A stretch of DNA of 64,000 nucleotides from Kushneria phosphatilytica (GTDB taxonomy: Bacteria; Pseudomonadota; Gammaproteobacteria; Pseudomonadales; Halomonadaceae): contig NZ_CP043420.1 in the NCBI RefSeq assembly GCF_008247605.1, positions 248,001 to 312,000 on the forward strand, written 5' to 3'. This document shows, piece after piece, positions 53,508-60,667 of the stretch; positions within the stretch are counted from its first letter, which is position 1, and every line of letters starts with the position of its first letter. The translations under genes and the position numbers were made by a program. The notes below the pieces were generated by a model. The model saw only the letters and a program-made list of their open reading frames with translations. It did not search any database and was not told where the DNA came from.

Positions 53508-54869
53508 TTACCGCGCAGCGATCGGCGCCGCTCCGGCCTTGTCGTCATCCGCATCGGCCGCCTGACGGTAGGCGGCCTCTTCCTCGGCCTCGACCGCCGG
53601 CGTGAAACGCACCGCCAGCGCCGCCACGGAAATCAGCACGACCGCGATGCCGAGATAGAACAAGCCTTCCTGATAGGTCAGCGACTCGCTTCGAAACAGA
53701 AAGCCCGCGGCAACAGCCCCTGCGTTGCCGCCGGCGCCGACGATGCCGGCCACGGCGCCGAGTGCCTGTTTGTTGATGAACGGCACGACCCCGAAGGTCG
53801 CCCCCTCGGCCATCTGCACGAACAGGCTGAACACCAGCATGATGCCGATGGCCATTGCCAGCACCTGCATCTGGGCAAAGCCGATCAGGGCGACGCCTTC
53901 GCACAACATGGCCAGAAACAGCCAGCGCACGCGGCCCTTGAGTCCGCTCTTGCGGGCGAACAGGTCCGAGAAAATGCCGCCCAGTGTTCGGGCGAACAGG
54001 TTCATCAGCCCGAACAGCCCTGCGATGAGACCGGCCGTGGCCAGACTCAGCGAGAAGGTGTCAAAGAAGTAGATGGCGGCGATGTTGTTGATGGTCAGCT
54101 CGACCCCGAAGCAGGCCGCGTAGACCAGAAACAGTGCCCAGACGCGGATATCCTTCGCCGCTGCCGCGAAGCTTTGAAACGCGCCGTGCTCGCGACTGGC
54201 CTCGGGCAGTTCGCCGCGGGCCCGCAGCTCGTCGAAGTTGCCGTCCGGGGCATCCTGGGTCAGGCGGTAATAAGCGATGCCGGTCAGAAACAGCACGATG
54301 CCGGGCACGACCATCGCCAGCCGCCAGCCCAGGGTTTCGCTCACGCCCAGCATCAGTACACCGGAAAATACCAGCGGCATCAGGATCTGAGTGGTGCCGC
54401 CGCCCAGGTTACCCCAGCCGGCGGTGGTGGCGTTGGCCGTGCCGACCACATTGGGCGCGAACATGATCGAGGAGTGGTACTGGGTGATGACAAAGGAGGC
54501 CCCAATGGCCCCGATGGCCAGGCGCGCCAGCAGAAAGGTTTCGAAGCTGTCGGCCAGGCCGATCAGCATGACCGGCAGCGACCCCAGGCACAGCAGCCAG
54601 GTATAGGCGCGGCGGGGCCCGATGCGGTCACACAACAAACCAATGACCAGCCGCACCACAATGGTGATGGCGACCGAGGCGATGATGGTGTTGCCGATCT
54701 GGGTCTTGGTAAGGCCGAGGTCATCGCGTACCACGGCCATCAGTGGGGCGATGCCGAACCAACCGAAAAAACAGATGTGAAAGGCGAACCACGACAGGTG
54801 GAAGGCGCGCATTTGGGGCGTGGAAAAGCTGGCCAGGCGTATCCTGTTGGCCTTGTGGCGGATGTCCAT
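53508..54869 (-). CDS. narK: Nitrate/nitrite MFS transporter NarK/NasA type
   Basis: A 453-residue MFS protein with 12 hydrophobic segments. The nitrate signatures GWGNLGGGTTQILMPLV and GAGGNAGAVAAGFLF are both present. It imports nitrate for assimilation. I start at 54869 (MDIRHKANRIRLASFSTPQ), preceded by GGAG. The long open frame upstream belongs to the regulatory leader. It lies downstream of nasR on the same strand but has its own sigma-54 promoter and attenuator. Confidence 0.93.
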   Translation of the reverse strand: MDIRHKANRIRLASFSTPQMRAFHLSWFAFHICFFGWFGIAPLMAVVRDDLGLTKTQIGNTIIASVAITIVVRLVIGLLCDRIGPRRAYTWLLCLGSLPVMLIGLADSFETFLLARLAIGAIGASFVITQYHSSIMFAPNVVGTANATTAGWGNLGGGTTQILMPLVFSGVLMLGVSETLGWRLAMVVPGIVLFLTGIAYYRLTQDAPDGNFDELRARGELPEASREHGAFQSFAAAAKDIRVWALFLVYAACFGVELTINNIAAIYFFDTFSLSLATAGLIAGLFGLMNLFARTLGGIFSDLFARKSGLKGRVRWLFLAMLCEGVALIGFAQMQVLAMAIGIMLVFSLFVQMAEGATFGVVPFINKQALGAVAGIVGAGGNAGAVAAGFLFRSESLTYQEGLFYLGIAVVLISVAALAVRFTPAVEAEEEAAYRQAADADDDKAGAAPIAAR

Positions 54870-54919
54870 CACTCGTTCTCCGTGGTTGACGACACTACCG
54901 GCGATGACGGCCCACAAAC

Positions 54920-54974
54920 GACAACGGCGCCCATCGGCCCCCGGGGATAGGGAGGGTCGATGGACGCCGTTGTC
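54920..54974 (-). terminator. Attenuator hairpin in the narK leader
   Basis: GACAACGGCG-T-CCATCG pairs with CGATGG-G-CGCCGTTGTC, a stem of about 17 bp with one U-G pair, followed by GTTTGTGG on the minus strand. The T-run is poor, so it may be a weaker terminator than those before nasA and nasB. Confidence 0.72.
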
Positions 54975-54976
54975 CA
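54961..54976 (-). promoter_or_regulatory. ANTAR-target hairpin P2 of the narK leader
   Basis: Stem TGGAC/GTCCA with hexaloop AACGGC, the same loop as in nasB P2. It overlaps the 5' arm of the attenuator stem and so competes with it. Confidence 0.78.
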
Positions 54977-55039
54977 GTGAGTACGCGACCGGCAGGACGC
55001 GATTGGCGATGTCAGGGCTGGGCGTGGCTATGGCCCGAT

Positions 55040-55057
55040 CGAGCCGCCGTTGGCCCG
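55040..55057 (-). promoter_or_regulatory. ANTAR-target hairpin P1 of the narK leader
   Basis: Stem CGGGCC/GGCTCG (six pairs, one G-U) with hexaloop AACGGC (A1, G4). It begins about four bases after the predicted sigma-54 transcript start. Confidence 0.75.
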
Positions 55058-55072
55058 AGTACCCAATCCCGA

Positions 55073-55087
55073 GCAGGACCAGTGCCA
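55073..55087 (-). promoter_or_regulatory. Sigma-54 promoter of narK
   Basis: TGGCACTGGTCCTGC on the minus strand has a perfect TGGCAC -24 box and GG-N10-GC spacing. It lies between the nasR 3' end and the narK leader. Confidence 0.75.
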
Positions 55088-55163
55088 CAATCGAAAGAAC
55101 GCTGGAATTTCAGGCAACTATCGGCCAGTAGAGGAATTGCGTTGTGACGTGAAAGAGGGGAGG

Positions 55164-55211
55164 TGGCCGCTTGCGGTGCATATGAGAGCTGGTGTGCACT
55201 GAAGCTGAGCC
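55164..55211. promoter_or_regulatory. NtrC-like tandem sites upstream of narK
   Basis: GGTGCA (55175-55180), 14 bases, then TGCACT (55195-55200): the same half-site order and spacing as in the nasB/nasA gap, about 100 bases upstream of the sigma-54 promoter. Confidence 0.45.
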
Positions 55212-55225
55212 TTGAGCCTTTCGGG

Positions 55226-56470
55226 TTAGCGGTCGGCAAGCTCGATCATGGCCCGGGCGACCGCGACCAGCGGCTGGCTCTGGTCCATCGCGGTCTTGCG
55301 CATCAGGCGATAGGCGCTGTCTTCATCAATGTGTTGCTGCGCCATGAGCAGCCCCTTGGCACGCTCGATCAGCTTGCGCTCACGCAGCGTCTTGCGCGTG
55401 TCTGCCAGTTCATCACTCAACTGCTGGAGCCGGCTGTTCTGCGCCTGTACCAGCTCGAGCAGCGAGCGGTCGAAATGCCGCGCCATCGCCTGCTCTGCCG
55501 AAGGCGTGGTGTGGGTGCCAGCGCTCGGGGACATCGGTTCGGCGCCTGTCGTCACGCTATCGATGTTGCGCTGGTGTGCTCGCTCAAGCGCCTCACGACA
55601 GCTTTGGTGCAGCGCCTCGACGAGCTGATCCTCGAGCGCCTTCATGGCGTCGATGCGCTGAGTCGCCAGGGCGTACCACTGTTCGCCGGGCGCTGTGAGC
55701 TCGTCCGGCAGTGCTGCATCGGTCAGCGCCAGTGAGCGAAGATGGTTCAATGTGGTCAGCGCCGGATGCTCCATGAGCGCTGCCCACCGGGTCTGCAGCG
55801 TCTCGTCGGCAAACTCGGTGAATGTCTCGAAACAGTCGTTCTGGGTATCGATTAGTGTTTGCAGGGTGTGGCGATGCGGTTCATCAAAGTGGCCGAGGGT
55901 GAAGCCCAGTGCACCGCAGGCGCGCTCCTGCCCGGCCAGCTCCTTGCCCTGAATGAAATGGAAGAGGCTGACCAGTACGCGGGTAATGTCCGCATCGCTG
56001 GCGGTATCGGCCACCTCGAACACCACCGACAGCAGCGTGCCGATGGTGCGGTTGTACAAACGCGTGGCTTCGTCGGCGGTCACCTGCTGCTGCTCCACCC
56101 GGGCGCGCAGCCGTGCGAGCGCTTCGGCTTCGTTCACGGCATCTGCCAGGCGCCTGAGCAGGCGAGGATCGCGCGCGTGCACCTCGTGCGCGGCCTCGCC
56201 GGGCGCGGTCATCCAGTGTTCCAGCGCAGCATGCAGGGCAGCCTCGGCCGTTTGGCTGTCGGCAACGTGCGTTTGATAGCGGGTGATGAACCGCTGGCCA
56301 CGGGAGCCCAGCACGATGCTGGAGGCCCCGCGCTCGCGTTGCAGGGTATGCACCAGCTGGCAGAGCGGCCCCACCAGCGCGCAGAGGGCGGTCAGTTGAT
56401 GCAGTCGATCGATATCGGAGGCATTGGCGGCCGCCAGCAGCCGCTCGAGGGTCGAGCTGGTCACGGTCAT
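55226..56470 (-). CDS. nasR: Nitrate/nitrite-responsive antiterminator NasR
   Basis: A 414-residue regulator. The N-terminal two-thirds is a NIT nitrate-sensing domain (LVHTLQRERGASSIVLGSRG is its signature helix; ELAGQERACGALGF the second). The C-terminal 60 residues are an ANTAR RNA-binding domain (LRERKLIERAKGLLMAQQHIDEDSAYRLMRKTAMDQ). In Klebsiella, NasR with nitrate or nitrite binds the nasF leader and prevents termination. It is upstream of narK. Its targets are predicted to be the three leaders with A1/G4 hexaloops in this window. Confidence 0.95.
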   Translation of the reverse strand: MTVTSSTLERLLAAANASDIDRLHQLTALCALVGPLCQLVHTLQRERGASSIVLGSRGQRFITRYQTHVADSQTAEAALHAALEHWMTAPGEAAHEVHARDPRLLRRLADAVNEAEALARLRARVEQQQVTADEATRLYNRTIGTLLSVVFEVADTASDADITRVLVSLFHFIQGKELAGQERACGALGFTLGHFDEPHRHTLQTLIDTQNDCFETFTEFADETLQTRWAALMEHPALTTLNHLRSLALTDAALPDELTAPGEQWYALATQRIDAMKALEDQLVEALHQSCREALERAHQRNIDSVTTGAEPMSPSAGTHTTPSAEQAMARHFDRSLLELVQAQNSRLQQLSDELADTRKTLRERKLIERAKGLLMAQQHIDEDSAYRLMRKTAMDQSQPLVAVARAMIELADR

Positions 56471-56647
56471 ATCCTCGGGCCTCGCCCTGGGTCAGGTGAG
56501 ACGGTCTTGTTGTCGGTGTTATCCGAGTGTACCAGCACGGCTCGCGTCGTCATCAGGGCCGTATTTTAATGTGGCCTAACCACGTACATGCGGCCTGTTT
56601 TATCGGGAGGGGAGGTGTACGTTCAAGGGTGACGATCAAACCTCTCA
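56471..56647. other. Left junction of the accessory island
   Basis: From about 56565 the composition drops from GC-rich core to AT-richer DNA. No tRNA gene or clear attachment repeat is visible. A lone GCCTAAC at 56573-56579 resembles an attC R'' box, but I find no partner. Confidence 0.45.
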
Positions 56648-56804
56648 TGCATGTTTGGTGAGGAGAAGATTCTCGGCGCGATCAACGGTGCCATACGCTT
56701 TTATGGCCTAACTAAGATCAATATGAACTAGAAGGTATCGACCGGCACCAGCGTCTGATCAAGAGTTACAAGAAGCCCACGCCTAGCTTAGGGCGAAGGC
56801 CTGA
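56648..56804 (+). pseudogene. Decayed 3' end of an OsmC-YcaO gene
   Basis: The stretch reads MFGEEKILGAINGAIRFYGL before a stop and frameshift. It then matches, in other frames, the DNA of the ycaO 3' end (GGTATCGACCGGCACCAGCG-type match) up to the final GAAGGC-CTGA. It corresponds to bases about 42715-42885 of the intact gene in this window. Only the last 50 codons are recognisable. It marks the left edge of the island. Confidence 0.78.
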
Positions 56805-56815
56805 CGCTGATTACT

Positions 56816-57270
56816 GTGTCATTATACAGAGCGATGCTTAAGCCAGCGAGGAAGGGTGCCGTCGGTTTCATACGAGGCCGCGGTCTGAAGCTGGGACTGG
56901 GCATGCCCATTAACCCCTTAGCGGATAGTGAGGATGAGATTCTTCGCTACATACACTTTGTCGCACAGGATAAGGACTTCTTGGGGATTTTGTACATATA
57001 GGAGGATGGTAGCGGCGAATATACTTGCATTCAGCGGGAATGGCGCATGGATCAATTCCCAGAAACGGAATTGACTCAACTTGCTGCTCAAGCTTGGGAG
57101 CGAGTCTCGAAGCTTGCCCTGGACACTGCTACTAAGTTGGGGCCAGTGTCATTGAGCCGAAGTTTGAGCTAAAAAATCCCAACAGGATTCAAATCGAAAT
57201 ATATTGGCCAGAATGGGTTAAGGAACAATTGGAAGCTGCAAAAGCGAGGTTCGGAGTAAGTGAAATCTAA
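56816..57270 (+). pseudogene. Broken cassette gene of unknown function
   Basis: A protein-like sequence interrupted by an in-frame TAG at 56999-57001 and a frameshift near 57145. The parts read LKLGLGMPINPLADSEDEIL, then QREWRMDQFPETELTQLAAQ, then FELKNPNRIQIEIYWPEW and the end EAAKARFGVSEI. The final TAA lies inside the R'' box of attC1, as usual for integron cassettes. Start probably GTG at 56816 or ATG at 56834. No family recognised. Confidence 0.65.
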
Positions 57271-57345
57271 CAATGCTGTAAACTAGGACGCATTTTTCTC
57301 TCGCTTCGCTCTCTACAAATGCGATGGTTACGGCTGGCGTTAATT
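57265..57345 (+). repeat. attC-like integron site 1
   Basis: R'' ATCTAAC (57265-57271) fits RYYYAAC. The opposite end has GTTA (57339-57342) in place of the full GTTRRRY. Inner arms GCTGTAA/TTACGGC and CGCATTT/AAATGCG pair, giving the imperfect palindrome typical of attC. It closes the broken cassette gene. Confidence 0.68.
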
Positions 57346-57361
57346 TGCACGAGGAGTCATC

Positions 57362-57538
57362 GTGACATTCTCAAACATGCTAAATTCTGAAAAGGGTTGT
57401 CAGAAAATCAATAGGTTTTCAAGTAAAAAGTTATACTTCTCACTTCGAATATCAAAGATACTTGGGGCGAAGTATGAAAATGAAGATAAAAAGAGACGGT
57501 GTGTTTGCAGGCGTTTACGAGGCGTAATTTTAGTCTGA
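57362..57538 (+). CDS. 58-residue cassette protein of unknown function
   Basis: A GTG start preceded by GAGGAG, 17 bases after attC1, as expected for the first gene of an integron cassette. The peptide begins MTFSNMLNSEKGCQKINRF and is rich in lysine and arginine, ending RRLRGVILV. It is AT-rich like the island. The remaining gap 57539-57616 shows nothing else. Function unknown; it could be a remnant. Confidence 0.42.
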   Translation: MTFSNMLNSEKGCQKINRFSSKKLYFSLRISKILGAKYENEDKKRRCVCRRLRGVILV

Positions 57539-57616
57539 GACACCCTCTCAAAGCTATTTATAGCTATAACGATATGACCTAAGGCGCAATTCTAATCTAG
57601 AATGACAACTATATGG

Positions 57617-58561
57617 CTAGGATAATTTTTTTATTTGAGTGTAATATTTTGAATATAGCTTGTTATAAAAAACTGGGTCGACCGACCTTATGTAATTTAA
57701 ATGTCCCGTTAAAGCCGGGATTTCTTCTTTTTCTAAAATTTCTTTCGCATAAAGTGAAAACAGCAGTCTCACTTTGTCTTTGTACTTTCTAGGAAGTGTT
57801 GTTCTGCCATCAGAACAAATGAGCACCCCTGTAATGATTGTGCTCCCGCCACTTCTAGTGGTCGATTTTGTTTTAGTTGCTTTCAGTTTCAAGGCGCCGT
57901 CAAATTTTTGTTCTAGGCAGTTGTGTAAAATTTTTAGAACTTCAGTTTTGTTACCCTTGTTTTCGCAAGATACTACGATATCATCTGCGTATCTTGTAAA
58001 GTTGAAAATTCCTAACTTTCCTGAAATTTCATTTAATTCAGCAACAACGTTTTCGTCAAAGGCTTTCAGTATATAGTTTGCTATGTAAGGCGAAGCGGGA
58101 TAACCTATCACGCACGTGCCATTGTAAAAAATGGACTGATTGAAAGAAGCGTCATTTGTGGCTTCTAGAAGGTATCTGATGACTTCGTTCTCAGGATTCG
58201 ACTCTAAATCTTTTTTTAGCGATGTGATAAAAATATCCAACGTAAGGGAAGGGAAGAAGGACTCAATGTCCACTTTAACAAAGTAACTTCCTTTTCTATG
58301 AGCTTGTGCATTTTTTATTATGCTTGCGCCTTTATAGTATGCAGTCGCTGACTCGCTGGCTGGTAGTTTTCTCAAATAGTTAAGTATAACCCAGTACTGT
58401 ATAATTTTAAGCTCCCATGAAGGAATTATTATTTCGCGTGTAGTTTTATCTTTTTTCTTTATCTTAGCCTTTTTCACTCTTTCTCTAGCATCATCGACGT
58501 AAACCGTAAACTCTTCTTCAGGAAGGCCCATTTCGTGGCAAAAATCTCTAATTAACTTCAT
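57617..58561 (-). CDS. Retron reverse transcriptase
   Basis: A 314-residue reverse transcriptase of retron size. The catalytic box is YADD (191-194), with an earlier aspartate in KVDIESFFPSL (D98). The retron-specific NAxxH motif is NAQAH (84-88), and ITG at 243-245 stands where most retrons have VTG. The segment GYPASP (153-158) replaces the usual GAPTSP. It starts 2 bases after the effector stop, so the two are one unit. It copies part of the upstream ncRNA into msDNA. Much lower GC than the flanks. Confidence 0.93.
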   Translation of the reverse strand: MKLIRDFCHEMGLPEEEFTVYVDDARERVKKAKIKKKDKTTREIIIPSWELKIIQYWVILNYLRKLPASESATAYYKGASIIKNAQAHRKGSYFVKVDIESFFPSLTLDIFITSLKKDLESNPENEVIRYLLEATNDASFNQSIFYNGTCVIGYPASPYIANYILKAFDENVVAELNEISGKLGIFNFTRYADDIVVSCENKGNKTEVLKILHNCLEQKFDGALKLKATKTKSTTRSGGSTIITGVLICSDGRTTLPRKYKDKVRLLFSLYAKEILEKEEIPALTGHLNYIRSVDPVFYNKLYSKYYTQIKKLS

Positions 58562-58563
58562 AG

Positions 58564-59496
58564 CTAGGCCCTCATTTTATCTTTAAGGTTTGATAATTGA
58601 AGGCCGGACTTTATGCGCCTTTCTTTCTCACCATATTTTAAAAACGGGGTTTGTTTTTTGCTTTGAATCAACCCTGTGTCCCGGTCGTAGCTTACAAAGT
58701 TAAGAGACGTTAGTATCGCAATTATATGTCGCACCATGTCGAGTCTTTTATCTTTCCCGAATATCTCTTTAAGTATTTCAATTAATGCTTTGTAATCGGC
58801 CGGCTTGTAGAAAAGAATAATATCGTGAATGAATAAAGCTTTCATAAGATTAGTGGGGCCTTCAGCAGGGCTCACTTCTACACGGGAACCAATCTTAGTA
58901 GCAGATTTGCCAATGCTACTCTCTAAGGCTAAGAAAATCGACGCTACGCTGTCCTCCTCGTCCACTTGACCTTTCATTTCGTACCATAATACACGCTCCA
59001 GCCCGTAGCTCTCAGTGAGCGCTAATAGAGGACCTGTATTTATGAAGGAAGGTGTTTCTCTATGGCGCGAGTCGTTAATTACAAGCAACTTATCGCGTAA
59101 GGTTTTATGAGAGAACGCCCCTAGCTCGCAAAAAGAGCTATGGCTTTCTAAAACAATCAAAACTTTTTCTGATATTTGAGTCAATACAAATTCGAAGTCC
59201 AGCGAGTTTTTATAGTCTCCTTTTACCCGGTGGTTCATAATGTAGTTTTCGAAGAAGTGTTCGGCAATAACCACGATTGAGTTGTCAATTGAATCTTCAA
59301 TGAACTCTTTTATACGTTGTCTTCTGATTGAAAGCGTACCTTCTCTTATGTTTGCTCCACATAAGAAAAACAATCTTGGAGTTGACCCTGCAATAGTTAT
59401 TTCTTTTTTTTGTACAGCTTCTCGTAAAAAAGAAATGGCCCTGCTGTGAGGACCATCGTAAACATTACCATTATGTTCTTGTCTCGAGCGAAGCAT
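58564..59496 (-). CDS. Retron effector, NDT-like with C-terminal winged helix (Ec86/St85 type)
   Basis: A 310-residue protein. The N-terminal domain is nucleoside deoxyribosyltransferase-like: LFFLCGANIREG (about 42-53), then VLIVLESHSSFCELGAFS with the likely catalytic E124, then SFINTGPLLAL. The same motif order is found in the Ec86 effector. The C-terminal third (about 215-300) looks like a winged helix. Gene order ncRNA-effector-RT is that of type II-A retrons, which act as anti-phage systems with the effector held inactive by RT-msDNA. The ATG overlaps the end of the ncRNA. Confidence 0.87.
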   Translation of the reverse strand: MLRSRQEHNGNVYDGPHSRAISFLREAVQKKEITIAGSTPRLFFLCGANIREGTLSIRRQRIKEFIEDSIDNSIVVIAEHFFENYIMNHRVKGDYKNSLDFEFVLTQISEKVLIVLESHSSFCELGAFSHKTLRDKLLVINDSRHRETPSFINTGPLLALTESYGLERVLWYEMKGQVDEEDSVASIFLALESSIGKSATKIGSRVEVSPAEGPTNLMKALFIHDIILFYKPADYKALIEILKEIFGKDKRLDMVRHIIAILTSLNFVSYDRDTGLIQSKKQTPFLKYGEKERRIKSGLQLSNLKDKMRA

Positions 59497-59665
59497 TTAA
59501 GCCTACATTCAGCGCGGTGGCTTTGGTTCGGAGTCCAGCCGTGACTACGGCTGGACTCCGAACCAAAGCCACCGTAATACGAGCTGTCATCCACTCAATG
59601 CAAGGTATGACTCATACCCCGAGACCCATTGTCGAGGACAAAGGTCTAATTGCTAGGCAATTTGA
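59497..59665 (-). ncRNA. Retron msr-msd RNA
   Basis: Read on the minus strand: TAGC with the candidate branch G at 59653, hairpin AGACC/GGTCT (59647-59622) with inner TTGTC/GACAA, hairpin GGTAT/ATACC (59618-59604), and TTGCATTGA as in the Ec86 msr. The msd follows as a perfect 27-bp stem (59573-59547 with 59542-59516) and a 4-base loop. Only a 5-bp a1/a2 pairing (GCCTA with TAGGC at 59505-59501) is evident, so the exact ends are uncertain. Confidence 0.78.
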
Positions 59666-59792
59666 AGCTAGCATAGGATTGAGAGAAAATCAATACTATT
59701 ATCGGTTGGTAGTTAGTTGAATACACGCACTGATTTTATTTAAATCGCATTAAATAATGTTCATATTACAATTAAATAAATGGTTGAGATAA

Positions 59793-59864
59793 AGCAAGCA
59801 TACACAGAGACTCCTCGTTTCGCTCGGTTGTCTCAGTGTCGCTTGCTCATGGGCTTCGCTCCCA
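59793..59864 (+). other. oriT-like dyad upstream of the MobC-like gene
   Basis: AGCAAGC (59793-59799) and GCTTGCT (59841-59847), with inner ACACAGAGAC and GTCTCAGTGT (9 of 10 paired), form a long hairpin. A second TGGG/CCCA hairpin follows at 59850-59864. Position before a mobC-like gene suggests a transfer origin, but no nick site is recognised. The stretch 59666-59792 is AT-rich and may hold the retron promoter. Confidence 0.38.
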
Positions 59865-59906
59865 AGACCTACAACGCAATAATAAAAATCACACGGAGGT
59901 GGTTAT

Positions 59907-60216
59907 ATGAAAAGAATAGAGTTAGTAAAAAATAAGGCTGTCCGAAATTGAGAAAGCTCAAATTACCGAAAATGCCAATGGTTCGAAAGTCGCAGTATGG
60001 CTGAGAGAGTTAGCGCTTGGTAATAAGTTAAACTCAAAGAAGCCCATTCCCAAAGCCGGCCCGGCATTAGTTCGAGAGTTTGCAAAAATTGGAAATAAAA
60101 TAAACCAGATTGCGCGACTCGCGAACGAGGACAAAAAGAGCGGTTTCGACTTCAATACTTTCGCAGTGCTTCAACAGCTTCGAGCTATAGAACACGATTT
60201 GGAGTCGCTGAAATGA
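59907..60216 (+). pseudogene. MobC-like mobilisation protein, frameshifted
   Basis: GGAGGT precedes ATG at 59907 (MKRIELVK). After a run of A at 59927-59932 the frame must shift by one base to read IRLSEIEKAQITENANG, then WLRELALGNKL and the family motif EFAKIGNKINQIARLANEDK, ending HDLESLK. These are features of MobC/relaxosome accessory proteins of about 100 residues. No relaxase gene is adjacent. The extra A may be a true mutation, a sequencing error or a slippery site. Confidence 0.68.
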
Positions 60217-60243
60217 TAGTCAAGTTTTTTCGACACGGTGCTA

Positions 60244-60579
60244 GGTTCTGTCTTAAAGGTCGGCTCTCATACACCGCTCGATACAGGCCAGTGTTACCAT
60301 GGCCCTGAAGCTGCTGGCCAGCTTGTCGTAACGGGTATTCAATCGGCGCTTTTCCTTCAGCTAGCCGAACAGGAGCTCCACCACGTTACGCTGACGATAT
60401 TTCGGTCGATCGAATTGATGTGGCAGGCCGGGACGCGGGCGTCCTATGGTCTGCGGGGGAGAAAAGATATCCTCGATCATCTGCCAGCGCTGATTGGAAA
60501 GCTCGTAACGGCCTGCCATGGCGGGCTCCTGCTCAGTGGACAGAAGTAGTGTAACAACCACGACTTTTCAGACAGAACC
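60244..60579. mobile_element. Internally deleted IS5-family element
   Basis: Terminal inverted repeats GGTTCTGTCTTAAAGGTCG (60244) and CGACTTTTCAGACAGAACC (ending 60579) match at 17 of 19 positions, with a TA duplication outside each end (60242-60243 and 60580-60581). At 336 bases it is a mini-IS holding only the two ends of the transposase gene. The right TA belongs to the R'' box of attC2. Confidence 0.85.
60253..60561 (-). pseudogene. IS5-family transposase remnant
   Basis: The N-terminal part MAGRYELSNQRWQMIEDIF is joined after about 30 residues to the C-terminal part HQFDRPKYRQRNVVELLFG. A TAG stop at 60361 stands where the family has tryptophan, and LKEKRRLNTRYDKLASSFRA plus VTLACIERCMRADL follow in frame. 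Roughly 150 central codons with the DDE residues are missing, so it cannot be active. Confidence 0.84.
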
Positions 60580-60660
60580 TAACAAGTGCAGGCTCGGCGA
60601 CGCCCACTACATTGCGCCTTCGGCTCCATTACATGGGCGCGCATGCTGCAAGCGTTGGGC
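60577..60660 (+). repeat. attC-like integron site 2
   Basis: R'' ACCTAAC (60577-60583) and R' GTTGGGC (60654-60660) fit RYYYAAC and GTTRRRY. L boxes TGCAG (60587-60591) and CTGCA (60646-60650) pair, and CGCCCA/TGGGCG continues the palindrome. It is the best attC of the three. The first bases of R'' come from the end of the mini-IS; before insertion the site read GCTAACAAG. Confidence 0.82.
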
Positions 60661-60667
60661 TTTTCGT

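Noticed and set aside
56573..56579. A further attC R'' box (GCCTAAC) at the left edge
   Set aside because: No matching R' box or pairing L boxes at a suitable distance.
56816..57001. An intact 61-residue gene
   Set aside because: Protein-like sequence continues in the same frame after its TAG and again after a frameshift, so it is the front part of a broken gene.
59516..59573. The 27-bp palindrome as an ordinary transcription terminator
   Set aside because: No T-run follows on either strand, and it sits directly before the effector start in a unit with a retron reverse transcriptase.
59517..59720. A 67-codon plus-strand frame across the retron RNA
   Set aside because: It reads through the perfect msd palindrome, so its sequence is a by-product of the inverted repeat. 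It has no ribosome site and overlaps a better explained RNA.
60244..60579. A functional insertion sequence
   Set aside because: The transposase lacks its central catalytic part and has an in-frame stop; only the ends remain.
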